Shown here piece after piece: positions 34,800-43,957 of a DNA stretch of 64,000 bases. The translations under genes and the position numbers were made by a program. Position 1 is the stretch's first letter. The number at the start of each line of letters is the position of its first letter. Location of the stretch: the NCBI GenBank assembly GCA_019695345.1, contig JAIBAE010000009.1, forward strand, positions 32,497 through 96,496, in the 5' to 3' direction. The stretch comes from Bacteroidota bacterium (GTDB lineage Bacteria; Bacteroidota; Ignavibacteria; Kapaibacteriales; NICIL-2). Below the pieces are notes generated by a model. That model worked only from the letters and a program-made list of their open reading frames with translations, did not search any database and had not been told where the DNA came from.

Positions 34800-35303
34800 A
34801 TGAATATCAAAACGAACATACTCATCCTTTTTATAGCAGCAGTATTTGCTGTTAATGCTTCGGCAGGAACTGGTATTTCGTTGTTGTTACAGGCAAGTGG
34901 TAAAACGGTTGCACAACTAACACCCGATATGAACGGTTCTGTTACGTTTGCTAACCTTCCGGATGGAAAATACAAGGCGGAAATCACCATTAACATGAAG
35001 CGATTTGTGTTAGATAGTGATATAGATAGCGACGGAATGGCTGATATGGAAATTACTACACAGCAGGATGCAGCAACAGGAAGTAAAAGCATTAAGATGC
35101 CTAAAACATACCGCATATTACTTACTGATAAAGGGAAACGTAAACCAATATCTATGAGTGAGTGGACACAGGCACTTACAAAGCAAGCAACTGCTGATGG
35201 AACCCAAACAGTTATGGCGCTGGAAATTAAAGTTGAAGGAAACAATATTAAGGTGCGAGCGTTATACAGTCCGGTACTGGAAGAGTTAAAAGCAGGATTA
35301 TGA
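34800..35303 (+). CDS. Small exported protein of unknown function
   Basis: 167 residues from the ATG at 34800, which gives a signal peptide (NILILFIAAVFAVNASA). The frame runs back to 34680 through a GC-rich hairpin, but that extension looks non-coding. The mature part starts with ISLLLQASGKTVAQLTPDMNG and SVTFANLPDGKYKAEI, a pattern like a transthyretin- or SdrD-like beta-sandwich. DSDIDSDGMADMEI is an Asp-rich loop that may bind calcium. No family recognised with confidence. Confidence 0.7.
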   Translation: MNIKTNILILFIAAVFAVNASAGTGISLLLQASGKTVAQLTPDMNGSVTFANLPDGKYKAEITINMKRFVLDSDIDSDGMADMEITTQQDAATGSKSIKMPKTYRILLTDKGKRKPISMSEWTQALTKQATADGTQTVMALEIKVEGNNIKVRALYSPVLEELKAGL

Positions 35304-35457
35304 ATATTTAACAAAAAGAAGCATACAAAGCGTACACGTATAACCACGGTTATGCGTTAACCGAATAAGGCATTACAGATTTGGCAATTACCACCCAATA
35401 TACTACCGTCACCAAGTAATGTAGCATGTTGGTTTGCCATTACAAAACCCATATTTT

Positions 35458-35568
35458 ATGGATACGCTACTCACCATAGCCACCGCGTACGTTTCGTTTA
35501 TCGTTACGGCAATTATTATGGCATTGCAGTACAAAGGAAGGCAGCCCCGCAAAAGGGCAAAACATTAA
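35458..35568 (+). CDS. Possible 36-residue single-pass membrane peptide
   Basis: Too short for most gene finders. It encodes MDTLLTIATAYVSFIVTAII, then a basic tail ending KGRQPRKRAKH: one membrane helix followed by positive charges. It ends 30 nt before a strong terminator, which suggests a transcript passes over it. There is no homology evidence; it could be chance. Confidence 0.35.
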   Translation: MDTLLTIATAYVSFIVTAIIMALQYKGRQPRKRAKH

Positions 35569-35598
35569 CCCGTACGGATACGATATTAACGCAACGCT

Positions 35599-35632
35599 AA
35601 AGGTCAATCGATGGAATGATTGACCTTTTTTA
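35599..35632 (+). terminator. Intrinsic terminator before rho
   Basis: AAGGTCAATC pairs with GATTGACCTT across a short loop and is followed by six T. It ends transcription from the 34800 gene or the micro-ORF. Confidence 0.88.
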
Positions 35633-35666
35633 TTGTTATCACAGTGCAGAATTACGTTGTTTGTTG

Positions 35667-35727
35667 TTCTTTCCGGCATAGCACATATTGTTTGTTGCAG
35701 GGGGTTCGGTGCCGTCCAACGTTAGCA
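35667..35727 (-). repeat. F1 repeat copy 15
   Basis: Minus strand from TGCTAACGTTGGACGGCACC at 35727 to TGCCGGAAAGAAC. Arms CGGCA/TGCCG. Confidence 0.82.
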
Positions 35728-36032
35728 GATGAATATTTATGAATAAAAATTTTCTTGCCTACAATAAAATGGTGTGTTACTTTGCACTTGCCACCGAGAA
35801 AACTTCTGCAAACATCTTCCGGTTACCGTAATGGTATAATTCCTGATTTTCCCGTTGAGTTCCGTTTGATGTTGTTACCACCACATTGGTAGTGTATGCA
35901 GTTAGGCGCTGTGGTATGTGCGGTATAGCAGCATTTCCGCACCTTTCCCAAATATATCGTAATACACGTCAGGGGATTCCTGATACCGATTTCCGATAGA
36001 TACATCAACTAATTTATTTCACAGAGGAGAGT

Positions 36033-37343
36033 ATGGCACGCAACGAAGCAACTGAAGTTGCTGTTCCCGCAGTAGTTGACATCAACGAACTTAAAACCAA
36101 AAAAATTGCCGAGCTTACACGTATTGCTAAATCGTTAGGCATTGCAGATTATTCCGACCTTCGCAAGCAGGAACTTATCTTCCGTATTATGGAAGCACAA
36201 AGTGCCCAGCAAATGCGCGAAACACACGACCCCGGCGTAACCGTTAGTATGGGCGTTTTGGAAGTGTTGCCTGATGGATATGGATTCCTCCGTTCGGCAG
36301 ATTATAACTACCTGCCCTCGCCCGATGACATTTACGTTTCGCCTTCGCAAATCAAAAAATTCGGATTGCGTACAGGCGATACAGTTCGCGGGCACGTGCG
36401 TCCGCCAAAAGAAGGTGAACGCTTCTTTGCGCTATTAAAAGTTGAAACGGTTAACTACGTAGAGCCGGAGATAATGCGCGACCGTACAATCTTTGATAAC
36501 CTTACACCATGTTATCCCGATAAGCGCGTTAAGTTGGAAACACTACCAAGCGAATACCCAATGCGTATTATTGATATGCTTTCGCCTATTGGTAAAGGCC
36601 AACGTGGTTTGATTGTATCGCCACCTAAATCCGGTAAAACAATCCTACTGCAGAAAATTGCCAACAGTATATCGCGTAATCACCCCGAAGTAAAACTGAT
36701 TGTACTGCTAATTGACGAACGTCCCGAGGAAGTAACCGACATGCAACGTTCCGTTCAGGCAGAAGTAATTTCATCAACGTTCGATGAACAACCCGAACGC
36801 CACGTACAAGTTGCCGAAATGGTTCTGGAAAAAGCCCGCCGCTTAGTTGAAGCAAAACAAGACGTAGTTATTCTATTAGATTCTATTACACGGTTGGCGC
36901 GTGCTCACAACACAGTTATTCCGCACTCGGGTAAAATTCTTTCCGGTGGTGTGGATGCAAATGCGTTGCACAAACCAAAACGCTTTTTTGGTGCGGCACG
37001 TAACATAGAAGAAGGTGGCTCGCTTACCATTATAGCAACAGCACTTATTGATACCGGCAGCCGTATGGACGAGGTAATCTTTGAGGAATTTAAAGGTACA
37101 GGTAACATGGAGCTTGTGTTAGACCGCCGCTTAGCAGAGCGCCGCATCTTCCCGGCAATTGATGTAAACAAATCCGGTACCCGCAAAGAAGACTTACTTA
37201 TTGCCCCCGATGAACTCAACCGCATCTGGATTCTCCGTAAGTTTTTAAGCGACATGACATCGGTAGAAGCAATGGAAACATTACTCGAGCGTTTGAGTTT
37301 GACCAAAAACAACAAAGAGTTCTTACAAACATTGAATTCGTAA
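36033..37343 (+). CDS. rho: Transcription termination factor Rho
   Basis: 436 residues, a normal compact Rho without the long N-terminal insertion of some lineages. N-terminal helical part (1-60), cold-shock-like RNA-binding domain (about 65-140: [39 protein letters not shown]), then the RecA-type motor. Walker A is [16 protein letters not shown] near residue 200, Walker B is [15 protein letters not shown], and [19 protein letters not shown] holds the Q/R-loop region. A hexameric RNA helicase that ends transcripts. It has a clear Shine-Dalgarno (GAGGAG) 5 nt before the ATG. Confidence 0.97.
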   Translation: MARNEATEVAVPAVVDINELKTKKIAELTRIAKSLGIADYSDLRKQELIFRIMEAQSAQQMRETHDPGVTVSMGVLEVLPDGYGFLRSADYNYLPSPDDIYVSPSQIKKFGLRTGDTVRGHVRPPKEGERFFALLKVETVNYVEPEIMRDRTIFDNLTPCYPDKRVKLETLPSEYPMRIIDMLSPIGKGQRGLIVSPPKSGKTILLQKIANSISRNHPEVKLIVLLIDERPEEVTDMQRSVQAEVISSTFDEQPERHVQVAEMVLEKARRLVEAKQDVVILLDSITRLARAHNTVIPHSGKILSGGVDANALHKPKRFFGAARNIEEGGSLTIIATALIDTGSRMDEVIFEEFKGTGNMELVLDRRLAERRIFPAIDVNKSGTRKEDLLIAPDELNRIWILRKFLSDMTSVEAMETLLERLSLTKNNKEFLQTLNS

Positions 37344-37351
37344 AAGTTGGG

Positions 37352-37415
37352 TTACCGCCCTTTGCCGAAGCGGCTGTTCTGCGCCGTCACGCAGGCGGAG
37401 CCAACCGTTACAGCA
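37352..37415 (-). repeat. F2 repeat copy 4
   Basis: Minus strand: CTGTAACGGTTGGCTCCGCC, GTGACGGCGC, then GCTTCGGCAAAGGGCGGTAAC. Arms CCGCC/GGCGG. It lies 8 nt after rho and on the minus strand follows F1 copy 16. Confidence 0.8.
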
Positions 37416-37504
37416 GCGCGCACGCTGATTTTAGAAAGCAACGGTAGTTCGTGTACACGGGCTACCGTTTTTAATTTTTAAAGGGATATGTTGTACAACG
37501 TGGT

Positions 37505-37564
37505 ACTATCCCGCACAAGAAGGGTTTGCAGGTGCAAAAGGCGTGGTGCGGTCGGGCGATAGCA
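37505..37564 (-). repeat. F1 repeat copy 16
   Basis: Minus strand from TGCTATCGCCCGACCGCACC at 37564 to TGCGGGATAGTACC. Arms CCGCA/TGCGG; the loop holds a TTTGCA/TGCAAA mini-hairpin. Edge 66 nt before the sigma factor start. Confidence 0.87.
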
Positions 37565-37630
37565 AACTTTAAATTATTTTAGAAGTAGTTGTAACAATAT
37601 ATTAGCCTTACGCTACCTTACATCAAGGGT

Positions 37631-38200
37631 ATGAAAAGCGAACTAACTACATATAGCGATAACGATTTGTACTTGCAGTTGGCAGGCGAGCCATCGCAAG
37701 CGGTAAGTGCAGCATTAATGGAATTATACCGCAGGTATGGCCAGCGCATTTACACGTATTCGCGTAAGATATTAGGAGATTCGCACACGGCAGAAGATGT
37801 TACACAGGAAGTATTTACACAGTTGTATAAAGCAGGTGCCGCCGGAGATGTAGTATTAAATTTACCAAGTTACATCTACCGTATTGCACGTAACCAATGT
37901 ATAACGTACCGGAAAAGAATATCGAGCAGGTTTGTGGGATTGGATGACTTTGAAATGGAGTCGCACGATGTTGCGTACGAAAACAAAGAGCTCCAAAACC
38001 TAATAACAACATCGCTGGAACTGTTACCGGAAGATTACCGCGAAGCATTAGTTCTGCATGAATACAATGGCTGTAGCTACGAGGAAATTGCCGAAATACT
38101 AAATATATCGTTGGATTTGGTGAAAGTGAGAATATTCCGCGCTAAGAAGAAATTACGCGAACTACTCTCGCCCTATATCGAAGACATACAGGAACAATAA
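37631..38200 (+). CDS. ECF-type RNA polymerase sigma factor
   Basis: 189 residues with the two-domain ECF layout. Region 2 (about 20-95) includes LYRRYGQRIYTYSRKILGD and AEDVTQEVFTQLYK, the core-binding helix; region 4 (about 125-180) includes LPEDYREALVLHEYNGCSYEEIAEIL, the helix-turn-helix that reads the -35 element. It redirects RNA polymerase to a stress or envelope regulon. The next gene, 3 nt downstream, encodes its likely anti-sigma factor. Confidence 0.93.
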   Translation: MKSELTTYSDNDLYLQLAGEPSQAVSAALMELYRRYGQRIYTYSRKILGDSHTAEDVTQEVFTQLYKAGAAGDVVLNLPSYIYRIARNQCITYRKRISSRFVGLDDFEMESHDVAYENKELQNLITTSLELLPEDYREALVLHEYNGCSYEEIAEILNISLDLVKVRIFRAKKKLRELLSPYIEDIQEQ

Positions 38201-38203
38201 GTT

Positions 38204-39475
38204 ATGAGTACTTTAGAATACAATCCGAATTCACCCGAGGCGATGCTATATGCATACGTTGATGGTGAGTTACATCCTGAAATGGATGCCGACTTGTTCG
38301 GGCATTTATCAACTAACTCTGCACTGCGCGCCGAGATGCGCGAGTTGCTTGCTATCCGCAGAGGGATTCAGGATGATGATGTTGCAGCACCTATTGCTTT
38401 ACCGGGCAACATTCTTGCCGCGGCAGGTTTACCCGCACTTACCGGCGCTGTTGGTACAGCTGCTGGTATGTACGGATTAAAAGCATTACTGGCGGCTATG
38501 GCAAAACCCGTTGCATTCACCGTTCTAGGTGCATTGATAACATGGGGTGGTATGTCCTACTATAACTCACAAAACAATCAAGCAACATTAGCACAGAAAT
38601 CTGGTACGTCATCATCAATTACAACAGAACAGAAACAGATTGAACAACCCGCACCAATACAACAACCGGAAATACCTGTAATTAAAAACGAATCATACTC
38701 AACAGAAATTCGCAATTACTCGTTACAAACAAAACAAACAGCACCAAAAGTAGTATTTATTACTGATAACGATAATCAAAAACCATTAGACTTTATTAAG
38801 CCTAACAATAATAATGCAGTTAACACCGATAACAATAATACTGGTGTGTTGCCTGTAAAAGAACAAGGTACATTTGCAGCAATGCCTTTACCAACTGCAG
38901 CAACCGAAAAACATATTGATGCACCAAGCAATGCTTCGCCAACATCAATGTTATTGCTAAGTAACCCGGAACCAAGTTCGAACAATGATGTTCAAATCCG
39001 CTTGCGTAGTTTGTATACCATTGGCACAACAAGTACAGTAGGGAACCAACAAGACAACCAACATATACTTCATAACACGGCGGCATCGTTGCTATATAGC
39101 TTGTCGCAAAATACATTTGTTGGTGTTGAAGTTGGTCGCGAACAATTTACCCAAGAATTTACCGGAACCGAAAACGGTATTACAGCAAGTTACAAAGCAA
39201 CACCAACCTTGATGTGGTATGGAGCGCATGTGGAACAGACCTTTAATCCAATACAATCGTTGGGTATTCGGCCGGTTGTTGGTGTTACAGCCGGGTTTGC
39301 CGGTAATTTCCTTTATGGAATGGTACGCACCCAAGTTGGGCTACAGTATGCACCTGCAGATAATATAAATTTGTTACTTGGTCTTGAAGGAACAGGGCTT
39401 ACATACCAGTTCCAAGGTAAACCTTATACGTCTCTTAAATACGGTTTAACTTACGGCGTTTCAGTACGATTTTAA
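38204..39475 (+). CDS. Anti-sigma factor-like protein with outer-membrane-barrel-like C-terminus
   Basis: 423 residues. N-terminal anti-sigma-like domain (1-55: EAMLYAYVDGELHPEMDADL, ALRAEMRELLAIRRGI); one membrane helix (about 101-120); a long Gln/Asn/Pro/Thr-rich linker (about 125-260); then a beta-rich domain (about 265-423) whose last strands alternate aromatic residues and end KYGLTYGVSVRF, like the closing strand of an outer-membrane barrel. If both ends fold as they appear, one chain would link the cytoplasmic sigma factor to the outer membrane across the periplasm. The barrel reading is inference. Confidence 0.7.
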   Translation: MSTLEYNPNSPEAMLYAYVDGELHPEMDADLFGHLSTNSALRAEMRELLAIRRGIQDDDVAAPIALPGNILAAAGLPALTGAVGTAAGMYGLKALLAAMAKPVAFTVLGALITWGGMSYYNSQNNQATLAQKSGTSSSITTEQKQIEQPAPIQQPEIPVIKNESYSTEIRNYSLQTKQTAPKVVFITDNDNQKPLDFIKPNNNNAVNTDNNNTGVLPVKEQGTFAAMPLPTAATEKHIDAPSNASPTSMLLLSNPEPSSNNDVQIRLRSLYTIGTTSTVGNQQDNQHILHNTAASLLYSLSQNTFVGVEVGREQFTQEFTGTENGITASYKATPTLMWYGAHVEQTFNPIQSLGIRPVVGVTAGFAGNFLYGMVRTQVGLQYAPADNINLLLGLEGTGLTYQFQGKPYTSLKYGLTYGVSVRF

Positions 39476-39487
39476 GCGAGAAAAACT

Positions 39488-40102
39488 ATGAAAACGATTT
39501 TTATTATACTTTTATCATGTGTTGTGTTGGCAAGTTGCGGTTCACCGTTTGATGCCAATGGACCGATTGAGAAAAAACCAACTGACTCAACACAGCATGC
39601 GTTTATTAATGCCACAAAATTACAGATAACAGCGTGGTCCGACGACGACGACCCAGACCCCAAGGATCCCGTCTTTATTTCGCGCGGCATTCTGCAACAA
39701 GATTCTGTACAGATTGACACAACATACTCATCACCATTTCTGAAACTCCGGGTTAAAAGAGATTTCTACCCGCGTCCGTTACTTACTGATAGAAAATTTC
39801 AAATTCGTTCAATCGAATTTTATGTAAGAGCTATTGAAGTAAATGGCAACCCTGTACCACTTAAGTCGTTTACAAGTGGCTTCGGAGCACGTATAGAGGC
39901 AGCTATCCCAAATCAACGGGGCGGTGGATATCGCGACACAACATTTGTAACCGATAACATTACTGTTGGCAGTGCAATGGCTAATAGAACACTTGACCCA
40001 AGAACCTTTGTTTGTAATGCCCGGATACAAATCCCTTACGATGATAAGGTAACAGATAGTAATCACAACATCATTCACGTTACATATCAAATAACCTATT
40101 AA
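39488..40102 (+). CDS. Lipoprotein in the sigma/anti-sigma operon
   Basis: 204 residues. Signal MKTIFIILLSCVVLASCG with lipobox Cys17. The mature part has an acidic stretch (AWSDDDDPDPKDP) and a beta-rich domain (FQIRSIEFYVRAIEVNGNPV, then HVTYQITY at the end). No family recognised. It starts 12 nt after the anti-sigma gene and shares its terminator, so it is the third gene of the operon and may be a regulated output or a co-sensor. Confidence 0.72.
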   Translation: MKTIFIILLSCVVLASCGSPFDANGPIEKKPTDSTQHAFINATKLQITAWSDDDDPDPKDPVFISRGILQQDSVQIDTTYSSPFLKLRVKRDFYPRPLLTDRKFQIRSIEFYVRAIEVNGNPVPLKSFTSGFGARIEAAIPNQRGGGYRDTTFVTDNITVGSAMANRTLDPRTFVCNARIQIPYDDKVTDSNHNIIHVTYQITY

Positions 40103-40138
40103 AAAATAGCGGTTAACCAATACATACCCCTGACATCG

Positions 40139-40170
40139 CGCCGTTCTCACCGCTAGGACGGCGTATTTTT
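40139..40170 (+). terminator. Intrinsic terminator of the sigma operon
   Basis: CGCCGT pairs with ACGGCG around a longer loop and is followed by TATTTTTTTT. It lies 36 nt after the lipoprotein stop. Confidence 0.8.
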
Positions 40171-40174
40171 TTTC

Positions 40175-40236
40175 TGCTATCGCCTGACCGCTCCGAGCGT
40201 TTATGTATATATCACTCTTCTAGAGCGGGAAAGAAT
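40175..40236 (+). repeat. F1 repeat copy 17
   Basis: Starts TGCTATCGCCTGACCGCTCC and ends AGCGGGAAAGAATC. Arms CCGCT/AGCGG: the last base pair is swapped on both sides compared with CCGCA/TGCGG, which is direct compensatory evidence. Confidence 0.9.
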
Positions 40237-40278
40237 CTCCATAAAGTAACACGCGGTTATCGTGGATATATCTGCGAT

Positions 40279-40342
40279 GCTGTAAGGATATCTTCCGCCC
40301 GGGTGACGGCGCTTAAGGCGCGCTGCGGCGCAGGCAGGGAAC
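40279..40342 (+). repeat. F2 repeat copy 5
   Basis: GCTGTAAGG, TTCCGCCCGGGTGACGGCGC, CTGCGGCGCAGGCAGGGAACC in order. Follows F1 copy 17 by 42 nt in the same orientation. Confidence 0.78.
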
Positions 40343-40344
40343 CA

Positions 40345-40379
40345 TAAAAAAAGCCCGTATGATGTGAATCGTACGGGCG
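40345..40379 (-). terminator. Intrinsic terminator of the DUF1800-DUF1501 operon
   Basis: Minus strand: GCCCGTA pairs with TACGGGC and is followed by seven T. It lies about 30 nt after the DUF1501 stop. Confidence 0.87.
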
Positions 40380-40409
40380 TATTGATGCGAGCTTATGCGG
40401 ATAACGTGG

Positions 40410-41987
40410 TTACCGCACAACTATCATCGGAGATGTTTGTTGTATTCGTAATGTTTGTAAGCGCCAGTAGTAATTACCGCTGGAGAGTGCTGATGCATCG
40501 AAACGTACTTCGTGGTCTCCGGCTGCTATGGTGGATTCTACAAGCACAGATACTTCGCGCCCTGTGTGGTCGAACAACGAAAGTTTACATGGCGAGCCAT
40601 CGGCAGTGAATGTAACAACCACGTTATCGGATGCCGGGTTTGGACTGCACCGAACAGCCGAAGTAGTGATTGTGCTGCTTTGCTCGTTTACATCGGATGT
40701 ACTACCACCTTTAATAATTGGTAATGTTGCAAAATCTTTGAACAGCAGATTCTTGATGTCGGTTTGCGGTACACAGAACCAATCGCGTAACAGCGATGCA
40801 TACACCGAACGGAAATCAAATTGCATTGGCACATTGTCTTCTAATGTAACAGTTGATGGTATAGTTGGGTTGTTACCAAGTACACCATTAACAACATTAT
40901 TTCCAAACACAAACATTGGCGCAGCAGCACCGTGGTCGGTTCCGTTACTTCCGTTTTGTTTTATTCTACGGCCAAACTCGCTAAACGTCATGCCGGTTAC
41001 TTTATCGGCAACACCAAGTTGTTGTATATCGCTTTGAAACAATCCGATTGCCTGCGATAATTGCTGTAACAATGTAGGATGTGCAAAAGGAGTTCCTGTT
41101 CCTGCTGTATTCTGGCTGGAGTGTGTATCGTATCCGGTTTGTGTTACAATGTACACGCGTGTTTTTAATCCGCCGGCAATCATCTGTGCAACAATTTTAA
41201 GTTGTTCTGCTAACGGGTTTGCGTTTGCCCCGGGATATGTTACTTTGTTGGTTACTTTGGATGCAAGTTTAATAACAGGGTCTGCAAAGTTCTTTACTTG
41301 TAATCCTGTTTCGCGTACGTAATCAAGTTCGTGTAAGAAGCGTGTGTTTGTTGCAGTGCCATCGCCATAGTTTACAATGTTAGAATAGCTGGTTAAGCTA
41401 CTAAATGCCATTCCCATATTAGCTGTTTTGGATTCCAACCCTGTGGAAACAGTATTGCCAATTTGTATTGCTACAGGATGCGGCATTGCAGAGTTTGGAT
41501 ATCCAATTGGGAAGCCCGGATACTGTGTATCAAGCCAACGGCCTAACCAACCGGTATCTATTATGGTATCGGAATCTGATGCGGTAAGCCAAATATCGGT
41601 AGAACGGAAGTGCGAGAAGTCCGGAGTTGGATACCCTACGCTTTGTATTACCCGAAGTTTACCATTGGTATGTAACGTTTGTAGTTCTTTAAGGTTTGGG
41701 TTAAGTCCGGTTGCATCGGTAAGTTTTAATGCACTTGCCTCTGCCACGGCAATATTTGGTCTGGCTGCTTTGTATAAACCGTATTGGTCTAACGGAATTA
41801 CTGTATTCAACCCATCGTTACCGCCGGCCATTTGTATAAGTACCAGAATGCGGTCTTCGCAGGCAACGTTTGCCAAAAGGTTCAGAAATGGCGTTTGTCC
41901 TGCAAACGCTGTTACTTTAAAACCGTTCATCATAACGGGAAGCATTGTCCCCGCACCTAACAAGTGTATAAAATTTCTACGTTTCAT
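40410..41987 (-). CDS. DUF1501 protein with Tat-type signal and T9SS sorting domain
   Basis: 525 residues. Tat-like N-terminus (KRRNFIHLLGAG, then hydrophobic). The DUF1501 body is related to sulfatase/alkaline-phosphatase folds: LIQMAGGNDGLNTVIPLD, PDFSHFRSTDIWLTA, TGWLGRWLDTQYPG and VTGMTFSEFGRRIKQNGSNGTDHGAAAPMFVFG (positions about 330-365). It ends in a T9SS type A-like domain (about 440-525: CSPNPASDNVVVTFT, SGNYYWRL). It is almost always encoded beside a DUF1800 partner, as here (44 nt downstream of it). Probably exported, perhaps folded first; the activity is unknown. Confidence 0.9.
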   Translation of the reverse strand: MKRRNFIHLLGAGTMLPVMMNGFKVTAFAGQTPFLNLLANVACEDRILVLIQMAGGNDGLNTVIPLDQYGLYKAARPNIAVAEASALKLTDATGLNPNLKELQTLHTNGKLRVIQSVGYPTPDFSHFRSTDIWLTASDSDTIIDTGWLGRWLDTQYPGFPIGYPNSAMPHPVAIQIGNTVSTGLESKTANMGMAFSSLTSYSNIVNYGDGTATNTRFLHELDYVRETGLQVKNFADPVIKLASKVTNKVTYPGANANPLAEQLKIVAQMIAGGLKTRVYIVTQTGYDTHSSQNTAGTGTPFAHPTLLQQLSQAIGLFQSDIQQLGVADKVTGMTFSEFGRRIKQNGSNGTDHGAAAPMFVFGNNVVNGVLGNNPTIPSTVTLEDNVPMQFDFRSVYASLLRDWFCVPQTDIKNLLFKDFATLPIIKGGSTSDVNEQSSTITTSAVRCSPNPASDNVVVTFTADGSPCKLSLFDHTGREVSVLVESTIAAGDHEVRFDASALSSGNYYWRLQTLRIQQTSPMIVVR

Positions 41988-42031
41988 GTATTTCTCCGAT
42001 TGAATGTTTTAGAATGTTATGGAATGAATAA

Positions 42032-43693
42032 TTATGATAATTGATACTCTGCCATAGCAAGCATGTATTTTGCCAATGCTCGCAGTTTATCGGTAACAGC
42101 TTTCTCTTTTGTTTCGTTTGTAGAGTCAGCCATGTAATCATTCCATTCTGCGGTCCATTCGTAATCGGGCAGACCGTTTAATACCACTTGTTTAAACTGT
42201 GCCTTTGCTTCATCGGGCATAGGAAGCGGATAAGCAAGTTCACACCACTCATTGATTATCACATTAATATCACCGGGGTTTGATGTTTGTTTTGCAAGTT
42301 CTATTACATCAATATAGGTTTTGCCATAATTCTCATCTAACTGATAACCGCCATCCATGGCAAGTTGGTTTGTAAACAGAACACGTTTTTGCAAGGTATC
42401 GGAGTTTATCCATAACTCGTGGAACGCAGGTGTTTGCCAATAAGCATTCCACCCTGCAACGTTGGGCGGATTTAGTAAATCCATTTGTAATGTAGCCATA
42501 GTGCGGCGTACAGTGCGCCAACCAAAGTACCTGCCCTGATACTCAGTTTCTCCGGGAAATAACATTGGGGTAATAAATACGCGAAATGTTCCAAGCATAA
42601 AGTCAGCCGGATTCTTAATCATACAACCACGTTTCGTTGCATCGTAAAAATGTGCACTTTTTAGTAACGTATCCAGCACAGGTTTGATTTCAAAGTTGTT
42701 ACTCTTAAATATCTGCGCTAGTGGAGTAATAACATTCTTTTCAGTTTCGTCATCAATAATATAGTCAACAAACCAGCGGTATATTTTGCGCACCAGGTAC
42801 TTTGTTGTAGCATCTTGGCTAAATATCATGTTCATTAACTCATCAAGTTCACGGCGGGCAGCGGCCTCGGTAGTTCCACCTTTAATAACGGTGTTTCCGT
42901 ATCGCGCCGAAAACGTTTTATCTCCGCCATCGTGATTACCCGACGTAAACTTTGCAGAAATATTTGCCTGCACATCGCTCCAACCTGTTAATACACGTGC
43001 TGCCTGTTTAATATCTGCTTCGGTGTAGTTCGTATAATCTCCTGTAGCAACTTCGGCACCTTTACCAATAGTAAACAACTCCTGTAGTTCCCGTCCATAA
43101 TTTTCATTAGGGTGAGATTTAGTATTGGTTGCACCATTTAAAAACCGGAGCATGGCGGGGTCTAACGTTACTTGACGAACTAAATCCTTAAAGTTACCTA
43201 ATGCATACTCGCGGAATAAATCTAGTTGTGTAAACATATAGCGTGCATCTTTAACCGAGTTTGCCTGCGTAGCAAAATGATTATGCCAGAACAAGATCAT
43301 TTTTTCGGTAATACTTGGTTTTTTTTCTACGGTTTGGAACAACATTTCACCAATCCACCACGCCTGAAGCATGGCTAAACGTTGTCCTTCTACATTTGCA
43401 TCGTATGCTGCCGAAACCCAAGAATCACCCTGAGCAACTGCCGAAGATTTAATGTAGGCAATTGGGTCGGCAGGCTTAGCAGCCGCTGTTAACAACGAAT
43501 CCACTGCTTGAACCATAGTTTTACCGGCAAGTGTGGTAATATCGCTTTTAGTTGCGCCAAACATAGCTCGGCGCGCTAAGTGTGCGGCTTCGGCTCTGCC
43601 CCAAGCGCCGGCGTACGGTTCAAGCCCGGCAGAAGTAACTCTTCTGTGTGGAGTATCTGATTTTTTTGCTAATAAAAAGGAACGACGATTCAT
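42032..43693 (-). CDS. DUF1800 family protein
   Basis: 553 residues. Signal-like MNRRSFLLAKK, then the DUF1800 pattern: EAAHLARRAMFGATKSDI, MILFWHNHFATQ, RQVTLDPAMLRFLNGATNTKSHPNENYGRELQELFTIG (about 175-215), QAARVLTGWSD and a late NPPNVAGWNAYWQTP. This family always pairs with DUF1501; the pair is abundant in Bacteroidota and Planctomycetota, with unknown function in the envelope or outside the cell. First gene of the two-gene operon. No sorting domain is visible here, unlike its partner. Confidence 0.92.
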   Translation of the reverse strand: MNRRSFLLAKKSDTPHRRVTSAGLEPYAGAWGRAEAAHLARRAMFGATKSDITTLAGKTMVQAVDSLLTAAAKPADPIAYIKSSAVAQGDSWVSAAYDANVEGQRLAMLQAWWIGEMLFQTVEKKPSITEKMILFWHNHFATQANSVKDARYMFTQLDLFREYALGNFKDLVRQVTLDPAMLRFLNGATNTKSHPNENYGRELQELFTIGKGAEVATGDYTNYTEADIKQAARVLTGWSDVQANISAKFTSGNHDGGDKTFSARYGNTVIKGGTTEAAARRELDELMNMIFSQDATTKYLVRKIYRWFVDYIIDDETEKNVITPLAQIFKSNNFEIKPVLDTLLKSAHFYDATKRGCMIKNPADFMLGTFRVFITPMLFPGETEYQGRYFGWRTVRRTMATLQMDLLNPPNVAGWNAYWQTPAFHELWINSDTLQKRVLFTNQLAMDGGYQLDENYGKTYIDVIELAKQTSNPGDINVIINEWCELAYPLPMPDEAKAQFKQVVLNGLPDYEWTAEWNDYMADSTNETKEKAVTDKLRALAKYMLAMAEYQLS

Positions 43694-43779
43694 AAATATC
43701 CCCTGATGAATAATTCACGCTCAATAACAAAGGCACGGTGTATTGGTTACAATATACTGTAAAATTACAATAGGTTCTA

Positions 43780-43859
43780 TGCTATCGCCCTGACCGCACC
43801 AAACGACAGATGTACGGGCAGAATCTGCCCCAACAACCTTACTTTTGCGGATGAGAACC
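43780..43859 (+). repeat. F1 repeat copy 18 (long form)
   Basis: Starts TGCTATCGCCCTGACCGCACC, with one extra C, and ends TTGCGGATGAGAACC. It is 80 bp instead of about 61 because the loop contains an extra hairpin (GGGCAGAATCTGCCC). Arms CCGCA/TGCGG. Left boundary of the Fic-KAP segment. Confidence 0.85.
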
Positions 43860-43957
43860 TTCTGCACCTAACACCATTGTTCGTTTGGGATGTGTTGTTA
43901 TGTTTGTGGAGAGATAGATAGAATAATCACTGCACGTGCTAATCTAAAAATTCAAGA

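Larger units (their letters stand above)
35304..36032. other. Long gap before rho: possible micro-ORF, terminator, F1 copy
   Basis: Apart from the 36-residue frame at 35458, the terminator at 35599 and F1 copy 15, the 300 bp before rho hold no feature I can name. Long leaders before rho are common because rho is autoregulated. A GAGGAG ribosome site sits 5 nt before the rho ATG. Confidence 0.55.
40103..40409. other. Gap between convergent operons: two terminators, F1 and F2
   Basis: No gene. In order: terminator for the sigma operon, F1 copy 17, F2 copy 5, terminator for DUF1501 on the other strand. Confidence 0.75.
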
